Source: Acidobacteriota bacterium (lineage in GTDB: Bacteria; Acidobacteriota; Vicinamibacteria; Vicinamibacterales; SCN-69-37). From it: 16,583 nucleotides of DNA. The stretch spans positions 1-16,583 of the forward strand of contig JAKALV010000043.1 of assembly GCA_021824055.1 (NCBI GenBank), written 5' to 3'. Positions 6,914-13,096 of this stretch are shown in pieces. A program made the position numbers and the translations under genes. The first letter of the stretch is position 1; each line of letters opens with the position of its first letter. The notes under the pieces are model-generated. The model was given only the letters and a program-made list of their open reading frames with translations. It was not told the DNA's origin and searched no databases.

Positions 6914-7061
6914 GCGTCGAGTGACCGGCAACTGGACGCAATCGCCGGCAGAAACTGGCAAACGCTAGATCACTGACGTCGCGAGTGTTGCGCTGAAAAT
7001 GCCCGTATCCATTGGGGTTTTCGAAAGCGGCTTCAGAGACTCCCACCCTCTCCGCCAATTC
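6914..7061 (+). repeat. Dispersed intergenic repeat, copy 4 (left half only)
   Basis: It matches the left half of the other copies, with the closest agreement to copy 2: GCGTCGAGTGAC at the start, CGCCGGCAGAAA, GCGAGTGTTGCGCTG, CGTATCCATTGG, then CTCCCACCCTCTCCGCCA at 7040-7057. The second left heptamer and about 25 bp nearby are lost. Similarity ends a few bases after the CCGCCA block. The entire right half with its heptamer pair is missing. Confidence 0.85.
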
Positions 7062-7082
7062 CATCTGGTTATCTGCGAGCGC

Positions 7083-7274
7083 TCAGCCCATCTTCGGAAA
7101 CCGACGGCGGATGGCGGCGCGGACGGTGGCCAGGGTGGCCGGCCCGGCATGGGCGGCGCGCGCCAATGCATCGCGTGCGTGCGCACGGTCGTGAATCGGG
7201 TACCTCCGCGTTTTCGGAAAGACAAACGCGATGGCCGGTAGGCGTTTGCGAGCTGCGGCGGTCAGCGTGGCCAT
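7083..7274 (-). CDS. Small conserved protein of unknown function
   Basis: This 63-residue basic protein begins MATLTAAARKRLPAIAFVFP and continues RRYPIHDRAHARDALARAA, ending in RAAIRRRFPKMG. I recognise this layout (LT-x-RKxLP, FxxPxxRxYPIHDxAHAxxAL, then a VRxAVxRRFP tail) from small proteins of phages and diverse bacteria with no assigned function. The ATG at 7272-7274 was chosen because homology starts there; an open frame extends further upstream but runs into the neighbouring gene. It lies 26 bp after the desulforedoxin-like gene on the same strand, so they are probably co-transcribed. Confidence 0.72.
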   Translation of the reverse strand: MATLTAAARKRLPAIAFVFPKTRRYPIHDRAHARDALARAAHAGPATLATVRAAIRRRFPKMG

Positions 7275-7300
7275 GGACACCGTCCAAATATCGCGGGAAG

Positions 7301-7441
7301 CTAGGTTCTTGTGGACATCTTCTCGCCGCAACACACAAGCGACCCTTGGCCGCCCTTGCCGGCCACCGATGGGGCCACCGTCACGGCGACTTCGCATCCG
7401 CATTTCTTGCACACGTACTTCTCGCCCTGCTTCATTTGCAT
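7301..7441 (-). CDS. Desulforedoxin-like metal-binding protein
   Basis: This 46-residue protein has the desulforedoxin (desulfoferrodoxin N-terminal) pattern: GEKYVCKKCG with C11 and C14, then SLVCCGEKM with adjacent C37 and C38. Four such cysteines bind one iron or zinc in family members, which form dimers and take part in electron transfer or oxidative stress defence when fused to a superoxide reductase domain. Here the small domain stands alone. Start ATG 7439-7441 has AGAGGG about seven bases upstream. The loop between the cysteine pairs (22 residues) is longer than in classical desulforedoxin (15). Confidence 0.85.
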   Translation of the reverse strand: MQMKQGEKYVCKKCGCEVAVTVAPSVAGKGGQGSLVCCGEKMSTRT

Positions 7442-7535
7442 TGTGATTCCCTCTCCAAGAGGGTAGGCGCTGAGATCTGCACGCCGCTGTTCTCTTCCGG
7501 ACACGGCGCGGGTTGGCGTCTAGGCAGAGCGGGCT

Positions 7536-7563
7536 ATCGCCCGGCCGGGCGATCGGGCTATCG
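7536..7563. promoter_or_regulatory. Perfect 18-bp palindrome, candidate operator in divergent gap
   Basis: ATCGCCCGGCCGGGCGAT (7536-7553) is a perfect palindrome. It lies within the direct repeat GGGCTATCG (7531-7539 and 7555-7563). It sits in the gap between the divergent desulforedoxin-like gene and the zinc-ribbon gene that starts at 7571. Confidence 0.45.
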
Positions 7564-7570
7564 TTGAACC

Positions 7571-7723
7571 ATGTGCCACCGAATTCAGTGTCCGAAATGC
7601 GGGAAGCCCACGTGGGCCGGCTGTGGGCAACATGTCGAAGAAGCGCTCCGGGGGGTGCCCAAGGAGAAGCGCTGCTCGTGCCCGAAGGAGAAGTCCTTCT
7701 TTGCCAGGTTGATGGGCCGATAA
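7571..7723 (+). CDS. 50-residue cysteine-rich zinc-ribbon-like protein
   Basis: This short gene encodes MCHRIQCPKCGKPTWAGCG, then HVEEALRGVPKEKRCSC, and ends with a basic tail SFFARLMGR. Cysteines at positions 2, 7, 10, 18, 35 and 37 include C-x2-C and C-x-C pairs able to bind zinc. I recognise CPKCGKPTWAGCGxHVE as the core of a small conserved protein found in many bacteria with no assigned role. Start ATG 7571 is the only reasonable one; upstream the purine signal is weak. It ends 18 bp before the lipoprotein gene and may be co-transcribed with it. Confidence 0.8.
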   Translation: MCHRIQCPKCGKPTWAGCGQHVEEALRGVPKEKRCSCPKEKSFFARLMGR

Positions 7724-7741
7724 TGACCGTGAGGTGATCCG

Positions 7742-9070
7742 ATGAAGTCGCTGGCTGTCGGGCTCGCGCTGGTTGCAGGGGGCACGTTTGCCGCCGGCTG
7801 CGGCGGCAGCATGATGAGCCGCTCCGCGACCGCCCCGTCGACGTCGACCGCCGTGTCCTCGGCGCCGCTCGACAGTTCGGTGATCGGCTTTTCGAGTCTG
7901 ACGAGCGACGGTGTCCCGGTCACGAGCTACACCGAGTCTGGCTTCCGGGTGTCCTCGACCTCAGGCGATTGGCGCGCGCGGACCACGTACGGCAATCCCG
8001 CGCCGTTCATTCAATTCTGGGCGGAGCCGGGAACCACGGCGGCGGGCGAGATTCACGTAACGGCGCCGAGCCCCACCTATTTCAAGTCGGTCGACCTGTA
8101 CGCCAGTACCACGCCGGTCCCGTACATGATCAAGGGACTGAGAAACTCCGCGGTGGTGTTCACCATGAGCGGGACCGTGTCGAATACGTTCGGTTCGTTT
8201 CGCACGGTGTCCAATCCCAACGCGGTCCTGATCGACACGCTGTCGATTGCGCTGACCAACAGCGCCGCCGCGTGCTGCCGCAACCCGATGGGCCTCGACA
8301 ACATCGCGCTGTCCGACACGCCGGTGGCTCCGCCGCAGCGGTTCTCGCTCAGCGGCACCGTGACCGACAGCGCCACGGGCGCGAGCGTGGTTGGCGCGCG
8401 CGTCTCCATCGCGAGCGGGCCCGACCACGGCACGTCCACCACCACCGACGCGTCCGGCGCCTTTAGCTTCGCGGGACTGACCGCCGGCGGGCTGTCCGTC
8501 AGCGCGACGGCCACCAACTATCTGTCCGCGTCACAGACCATCCTGCTCAGCGCGAATCAGACGCTGACCCTGCGCCTCACGCGCGATCCGCGCACGGTCG
8601 CCACGGTTCCACCACCCGCGGGCGCCACCACCATCGGATTCAGCGGCCTGACGTCCAACGGCGCCGCATTCACCAGCTACACGGAATCGGGCTTCACCGT
8701 GTCGTCCGCAACACCGGGCTGGATGGCCAGCACGACCTACGGCCATCCCGCGCCGTTCATCCAGTTCTTCGCGGAGCCCTCCACCACCGTGACGGCCCGC
8801 ATCGACGTCACCGCGGCATCCGCGTTCACGTTCTTTTCGGCGGAGCTCTACTCGAGCACGACGCGCATCCCGTACACGATGACCGGCACGCTGAACGGCG
8901 CGAACGTGTTCACCGTCGCCGGCGAACTGCCGAACACGTTCGGCAGCCTGAAACAGGTCGTGAATCCGTACGCCTCGAGCGCCATCGACACGCTCTCGAT
9001 CGCGCTCACCAACGCCTCCGCCGCGTGCTGCCGCAACCCGATGGGCCTCGACAACATCATCGTGCGCTAA
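7742..9070 (+). CDS. Lipoprotein with duplicated beta-sandwich domain around a CarboxypepD_reg-like domain
   Basis: This 442-residue protein begins with a signal sequence and lipobox-like FAAGC, C20 being the likely lipidated residue, so it is probably outer-membrane anchored. Domain A1 (about 48-190) runs from VIGFSSLTSDG through SYTESGF and PAPFIQFWAEP to ACCRNPMGLDNI. A Ser/Thr-rich carboxypeptidase-regulatory-like domain (about 200-283) follows, with LSGTVTDSATGASVVGARV and TDASGAFSFAGL. Domain A2 (about 297-442) repeats A1 closely (IGFSGLTSNG, SYTESGF, PAPFIQFFAEP, ACCRNPMGLDNI) and ends the protein. The ending GLDNI resembles the last strand of extracellular anchor-type beta-sandwich domains. 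AGGTGA stands six bases before the ATG. The function is unknown; surface binding or display is likely. Confidence 0.85.
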   Translation: MKSLAVGLALVAGGTFAAGCGGSMMSRSATAPSTSTAVSSAPLDSSVIGFSSLTSDGVPVTSYTESGFRVSSTSGDWRARTTYGNPAPFIQFWAEPGTTAAGEIHVTAPSPTYFKSVDLYASTTPVPYMIKGLRNSAVVFTMSGTVSNTFGSFRTVSNPNAVLIDTLSIALTNSAAACCRNPMGLDNIALSDTPVAPPQRFSLSGTVTDSATGASVVGARVSIASGPDHGTSTTTDASGAFSFAGLTAGGLSVSATATNYLSASQTILLSANQTLTLRLTRDPRTVATVPPPAGATTIGFSGLTSNGAAFTSYTESGFTVSSATPGWMASTTYGHPAPFIQFFAEPSTTVTARIDVTAASAFTFFSAELYSSTTRIPYTMTGTLNGANVFTVAGELPNTFGSLKQVVNPYASSAIDTLSIALTNASAACCRNPMGLDNIIVR

Positions 9071-9074
9071 GCCC

Positions 9075-9097
9075 GGAAGGCCGTTGCTCGACCTTCC
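9075..9097 (+). terminator. Weak hairpin after the lipoprotein gene
   Basis: GGAAGG (9075-9080) and CCTTCC (9092-9097) can pair six bases after the stop codon region, but there is no T-run. It is only a possible terminator. Confidence 0.3.
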
Positions 9098-9168
9098 TGG
9101 CCGAGCGCGCGGCCGCGGTGTACCGAAGTGCACATTCTCCGCGGGTCTGTGTCTCGTAGCATCACGTC

Positions 9169-9354
9169 ATGTCCTGGCTCGCATACTTCGGCCTCGCGGT
9201 CATCGTCACCGGTTTTGCCGCCGTCACCGGCATCAAGGCCAGGAACACCCGGCATGTGGCGCGCACCCGCCTGATGGGCGGGGCGAGGCTGGCCCTGTGG
9301 TTCATTGCCATCGTGTTCATTTCCCTCGCAGTCCGCGCATACTCATTGCGGTAG
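9169..9354 (+). CDS. Small two-helix membrane protein
   Basis: This 61-residue product has two hydrophobic segments, about residues 4-22 (LAYFGLAVIVTGFAAVTGI) and 41-57 (LALWFIAIVFISLAVRA), joined by a basic loop KARNTRHVARTRLMGGAR. The loop charge favours a cytoplasmic loop with both ends outside. I recognise no family. No good Shine-Dalgarno sequence precedes the ATG. The membrane-protein pattern is unlikely by chance at this length, but expression is not certain. Confidence 0.55.
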   Translation: MSWLAYFGLAVIVTGFAAVTGIKARNTRHVARTRLMGGARLALWFIAIVFISLAVRAYSLR

Positions 9355-9489
9355 TTCGCCCCGAGCGGTCCCGTCCGTGGTGATCTACCAGTAGCGGCGC
9401 GGCTTTCGTCCGTTGGGACGCCAAGTTCGGATTGACGTCGGCGCCGAATGCGAGCAGGATGTCCGGGTTCGCACACTCCGGAGGACCAT

Positions 9490-9938
9490 ATGAGCCCCGA
9501 TTCAACCGCAGCCCCCAAAGACCTGATTGGTTTTCTCGACTACTACCTGGTGCAGAAGGCGCCGTTTCAAATTCCGCAGGCGGCAGAGAGTGGATCGTCA
9601 AGTACGGGCCGTGGATCACCGTCGTGCTCCTCATCCTGATGCTGCCGCCGCTGCTGTTCGTGCTCGGTGTCGGCACGGCGCTCATGCCGTTTGGCGGCGT
9701 CGGCTACGCGGCGGGCTTCTCCTACCTGACCGTGGTCCTCATCGTCGAGATCGGCCTGACGCTGGCGGCGCTGCCGGGATTGTTCGCGCGAAAGATGTCC
9801 GGTTGGCGGCTGCTGTTCTACGCCCAGATCGCCAGCCTCGTGTTCTCGCTCCTGAGCGGCAACATCATCGGCGCGCTCATCGGCGCCCTGATCGGGTTCT
9901 ACATCCTGTTCCAGGTGCGATCGCTGTATCAGGCCTGA
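9490..9938 (+). pseudogene. Four-helix membrane protein gene with a one-base frameshift
   Basis: GGAGGA precedes ATG 9490, which encodes MSPDSTAAPKDLIGFLDYY, LVQKAPFQIPQ. The frame then continues into nonsense, while the natural continuation GGREWIVKYGPWITVVLLIL is in another frame from 9579. Restoring one base near 9577-9582 would give one protein of about 149 residues. It then has hydrophobic segments WITVVLLILMLPPLLFVLG, YLTVVLIVEIGLTLAALPG, a third around FYAQIASLVFSLL, and a fourth, NIIGALIGALIGFYILFQV. Families of this layout (short LDxYLVxKAPFQIP start, then a GPWIT helix) are small uncharacterised membrane proteins. The break may be real or a sequencing error. An intrinsic terminator follows. 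Confidence 0.75.
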
Positions 9939-9959
9939 AGGTAGAGAGTCAGGCACTTC

Positions 9960-9991
9960 GCGCTGGCCCCGCATTGGGGTCAGCGCTTTTT
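9960..9991 (+). terminator. Intrinsic terminator
   Basis: An 11-bp stem (GCGCTGGCCCC at 9960-9970, GGGGTCAGCGC at 9976-9986, one G-T pair) with loop GCATT is followed by TTTTT and a T-rich stretch. It ends transcription of the membrane protein gene and isolates the chemoreceptor promoter. Confidence 0.92.
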
Positions 9992-10005
9992 CTTTCTCAG
10001 GCGGC

Positions 10006-10032
10006 TCAAGTCCGCACCCACAGCGCCGATTC
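10006..10032 (+). promoter_or_regulatory. Sigma-28 (FliA)-type promoter for the first chemoreceptor
   Basis: TCAAGTCC (10006-10013), exactly 11 bases, then GCCGATTC (10025-10032) matches the sigma-28 consensus TAAAGTTT-N11-GCCGATAA at 5 of 8 and 6 of 8 positions. It is 54 bp before the GTG start and 15 bp after the terminator. Confidence 0.65.
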
Positions 10033-10086
10033 TCTGGCAGAACCATGGCTCCGGCGCGCCGCCGGCAGCCTCTTGAGGAGGATTCT

Positions 10087-11679
10087 GTGGGTACAACCTG
10101 GACAATCGGGAAGAAACTGTACGTCATCGTCGGCGCGTTGGCATTCCTTCTGGCCGTGGCCAGCGGTTTTGCGTTCTGGAGCGGCGGCACCCTGAACGAT
10201 GCGATCGGCACGGCGCTGACGAGAACCACCAAGAAGATCGAATTGGCGCTGCGCATCCAGCAGAACGCCGTCGCGGCCCGCAGTGATCAGCGCAGGGTGC
10301 TCCTGGGCGCGTTTGGCAAGGATCAGGCTGCGGTCGACCAGGCCTCCAAGGAGATTGACGAGGTCGTCAACCTCAACAAGCAACTGCTGAAGGAAATCGA
10401 GCCGCTCCTCGCAACGGCCGAGGGCAAGAAGCTTGTGGCCGATATCAGCGCCACGATGGATGCGTGGGATCTGGCGGAAACCGACGTGGAGAACCTCGCG
10501 AAGGGCGGGAAGGCGATGGAAGCCTGGACAGACGCCAAAGATCGGACGAACCCGCTGATCGCGAAGGTCGACGACATGGCCGACACACTGCTGGCGCAGC
10601 AGGACGCGTTTGTCACGCAGGCGGACGCCGATGCCGAGTCCACCTACGCCGGCATCCGCTACATGATGTTCGGCATCATGTTCGTGTCGATGTTGATCGT
10701 GGCTGGCGCTGTGGTCATCGTTCGACACACGAACAACTCGCTGCGCAAGGTTGCCGCGGAGTTGAAGGACGGGGCCCAGCAGATCGAATCGGCCGCGGGC
10801 CAGGTATCGACCTCAGCGCAGTCCTTGTCGCAGGGCGCTACGGAATCGGCCTCGTCGCTCGAGGAAACCTCGGCGTCGATGGAAGAGATGGCGTCCATGA
10901 CACGGCGCAATTCCGAGAACGCCGTCCAGGCGGCCCGCCTTGTCACGGATGTGGCCAACCAGGTCACGGCGTCGAATACGGCGCTGGCCGACATGGTCGG
11001 GTCGATGGAAGAGATCCGCGAGTCGAGCAACAAGGTTGCCAAGATCATCAAGACGATCGACGAGATCGCCTTCCAGACGAACATCCTCGCGCTCAACGCG
11101 GCGGTTGAAGCGGCACGAGCGGGTGAAGCCGGCATGGGATTCGCCGTCGTCGCCGACGAAGTTCGGAATCTGGCGCAGCGCTCCGCGCAGGCCGCGAAGG
11201 ACACGGCTGGCCTGATCGAGGAGTCGATTGCGAAGTCGCAGGAAGGTTCCACCAAGGTCGAGCAGGTGGCGGCGACGATCGGCACGATCACTGAAAGCGT
11301 GAACCGCGTCAAGGGCATCGTGGAAGAAGTGCGCGAAGCCAGCCAGCAGCAGACGCAGGGCATCGATCAGGTGACGCAGGCGGTCATGCAGATGGAGAAG
11401 GTCACGCAGACCACGGCGGCGACGGCGGAAGAGAGCGCGGCGGCGAGTGAGGAACTCAACGCTCAGGCGGAGACGTCCATGGTGGTTGTTCGCGACCTCG
11501 AATCGATGGTCGGCGGCTTCGACGCGCACGAGGTGGTGCGCCGCTCGACACCGGCTCAGCCGAAGGCCAAGCCGGCCGGTCGCGTCCTCGCCATCTCACG
11601 CAAGCCGACGGCGGCGAGAAAGCAGACGGCCGAGGAGGCCCTGCCATTGGAGGACACCGGTACGTTCGGCAAGTTCTAA
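10087..11679 (+). CDS. Methyl-accepting chemotaxis protein with helical-bundle sensor
   Basis: This chemoreceptor (530 residues from GTG 10087, chosen for GAGGAGG six bases upstream) passes stimuli to CheA/CheW. The first membrane helix is about 11-31; a periplasmic helical sensor (about 33-190) of four-helix-bundle type follows; the second helix is about 192-213. No recognisable HAMP domain follows: the chain goes directly into the coiled-coil signalling domain (QSLSQGATESASSLEETSASMEEM). The hairpin tip EIAFQTNILALNAAVEAARAGE and GFAVVADEVRNLAQRS is canonical (about 325-365). Methylation-type Q/E pairs are present. The C-terminus is a flexible linker ending in TFGKF, a possible CheR/CheB docking pentapeptide. 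A sigma-28-like promoter lies upstream. Confidence 0.96.
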   Translation: MGTTWTIGKKLYVIVGALAFLLAVASGFAFWSGGTLNDAIGTALTRTTKKIELALRIQQNAVAARSDQRRVLLGAFGKDQAAVDQASKEIDEVVNLNKQLLKEIEPLLATAEGKKLVADISATMDAWDLAETDVENLAKGGKAMEAWTDAKDRTNPLIAKVDDMADTLLAQQDAFVTQADADAESTYAGIRYMMFGIMFVSMLIVAGAVVIVRHTNNSLRKVAAELKDGAQQIESAAGQVSTSAQSLSQGATESASSLEETSASMEEMASMTRRNSENAVQAARLVTDVANQVTASNTALADMVGSMEEIRESSNKVAKIIKTIDEIAFQTNILALNAAVEAARAGEAGMGFAVVADEVRNLAQRSAQAAKDTAGLIEESIAKSQEGSTKVEQVAATIGTITESVNRVKGIVEEVREASQQQTQGIDQVTQAVMQMEKVTQTTAATAEESAAASEELNAQAETSMVVVRDLESMVGGFDAHEVVRRSTPAQPKAKPAGRVLAISRKPTAARKQTAEEALPLEDTGTFGKF

Positions 11680-11697
11680 GGTCACCCCAAGTAACCT

Positions 11698-11731
11698 CAG
11701 CGGCAGGGGACGCAGAGCGACCCTGCCGCTG
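11698..11731. terminator. Stable hairpin between the two chemoreceptor genes
   Basis: CAGCGGCAGGG (11698-11708) and CCCTGCCGCTG (11721-11731) form a perfect 11-bp stem with a 12-base loop. There is no T-run after it (ATTGTGCG), so it may attenuate, end transcription with Rho, or protect the upstream mRNA. Confidence 0.6.
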
Positions 11732-11881
11732 ATTGTGCGTCAGGACCTCAATTGCGTGCCGAGCGCCCTGCCGCCGATCGCATGTCCGCTGGGCTCAAGA
11801 AGGATCGGGGACGGTCGATTCCCTGGATGGGCCGCTGCGGCCCTGGCGCAATCGGGCGCGACGAATCTTCGGGAAGGCTCT

Positions 11882-13096
11882 ATGAAGAACCTCAAGCTAG
11901 CTCAGCGGATCTACCTCCTTGTGTTTGCCGGAATTCTTGGGGGTACCTGCGCCACCGTGTTTCTCCTGTGGCGTCTCGGCGCGGAGGGCGCGGCGTACGA
12001 CGCGCTCTTTGCCCAGGTGGCCAATGGCGCCATGCAGGCGGAACGTGCGGCGCTTGATGCCGACATGTCGCAGCTACAGTGGATCTTCAGCATCATGGTC
12101 CTTGTCGGCATTGTCGGCATCACGATCGTCTCCACCGTTCTGATCCGCGGGCTGATGAAACATCTGACGTTGATGACCACAGCCTTGCGCGAGGGCTCCG
12201 AGCAGGTCGTGTCCGCGGCCGGCCAGGTGTCGGCGTCGGCGCAGTCGCTGTCGCAGGGCGCCACCGAACAGGCCTCGTCGCTCGAAGAGACATCCGCGTC
12301 GATGGAAGAAATGGCGTCGATGACGCGCAAGAACGCCGAAAACGCGGCCGACGCCGCCAAGCTTGTGACCGACGTGGCTCAACAAGTGAACGCCTCCAAC
12401 GTGGCGCTGACCGGCATGGTGGCCTCCATGGGCGCGATCCAGGAGTCGAGCAACAAGGTCGCGAAGATCATCAAGACGATCGATGAGATCGCCTTCCAGA
12501 CGAACATCCTCGCGCTCAACGCCGCGGTCGAAGCCGCCCGCGCCGGCGAAGCCGGCATGGGGTTCGCCGTGGTGGCCGATGAGGTCCGCAACCTGGCGCA
12601 GCGCTCGGCGCAGGCCGCGCGCGATACGGCCGGGCTGATCGAGGAATCGATCCAGCGGTCGCAGGAAGGCAACGGCAAGGTCGAAGAAGTGGCCCACTCG
12701 ATCGGGGCGATCACCGACGCGATCTCGCGCGTGAAGGGCATGGTTGAAGTGCGCGAGGCCAGCCGGCAGCAGACGCAGGGCATCGATCAGGTGACGCAGG
12801 CCATCGGACAAATGGAAAAGGTCACGCAGACGACGGCGGCCACCGCAGAAGAGAGCGCGGCCGCGAGCGAAGAGCTCAATGCTCAGGCGGAGACGTCGAT
12901 GGGCGTGGTGCACGAGCTCGAGCTGCTGGTCGGCGGCTCGAAGGCTGACGCGGCGCCGCGTCGGTCAGCCACGTTGCGCGCGCAGGGGAAACCCGCCGGC
13001 CGCGTGCTGCCGATGTCGCACAAGCCTGCCGGCAGGACGCAGACGGCGGAGGAAGCCCTGCCGCTCAGCGACACCGGAACCTTCGGAAAGTTTTAG
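11882..13096 (+). CDS. Methyl-accepting chemotaxis protein with minimal periplasmic loop
   Basis: This second chemoreceptor (404 residues) starts at ATG 11882 after GGGAAGG. Helices at about 10-30 and 67-88 enclose only about 36 periplasmic residues, too few for a usual sensor domain, so it probably senses through a partner, the membrane, or not at all. As in its neighbour there is no clear HAMP domain. The signalling domain is nearly identical to that of the first receptor, including EIAFQTNILALNAAVEAARA and AFAVVADEVRNLAQRS-type tip residues (here GFAVVADEVRNLAQRS), pointing to tandem duplication. It lacks one residue in the descending coiled coil (VEVREAS against VEEVREAS). The tail again ends in DTGTFGKF. 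Its stop overlaps that of the convergent dehydrogenase gene by four-base nesting. Confidence 0.95.
   Translation: MKNLKLAQRIYLLVFAGILGGTCATVFLLWRLGAEGAAYDALFAQVANGAMQAERAALDADMSQLQWIFSIMVLVGIVGITIVSTVLIRGLMKHLTLMTTALREGSEQVVSAAGQVSASAQSLSQGATEQASSLEETSASMEEMASMTRKNAENAADAAKLVTDVAQQVNASNVALTGMVASMGAIQESSNKVAKIIKTIDEIAFQTNILALNAAVEAARAGEAGMGFAVVADEVRNLAQRSAQAARDTAGLIEESIQRSQEGNGKVEEVAHSIGAITDAISRVKGMVEVREASRQQTQGIDQVTQAIGQMEKVTQTTAATAEESAAASEELNAQAETSMGVVHELELLVGGSKADAAPRRSATLRAQGKPAGRVLPMSHKPAGRTQTAEEALPLSDTGTFGKF

Noticed and set aside
351..7061. Classical integron with attC sites
   Set aside because: No integrase in the window, units are over 300 bp, and the R-box style core sites (GTTRRRY and complement) are not seen at the ends; only the arrangement is similar.
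9432..9489. Upstream start for the frame of the four-helix membrane protein
   Set aside because: The N-terminal residues from 9432 are unlike a membrane protein family and lack a ribosome binding site, whereas ATG 9490 in another frame has GGAGGA and the family start.
10464..11529. Several frames antisense or out of frame to the chemoreceptors
   Set aside because: They shadow a canonical chemoreceptor sequence and show repetitive low-complexity composition.
11771..11790. Second sigma-28 promoter before the short chemoreceptor
   Set aside because: GCCGATCG is present, but nothing like TAAAGTTT stands 11 bases before it.
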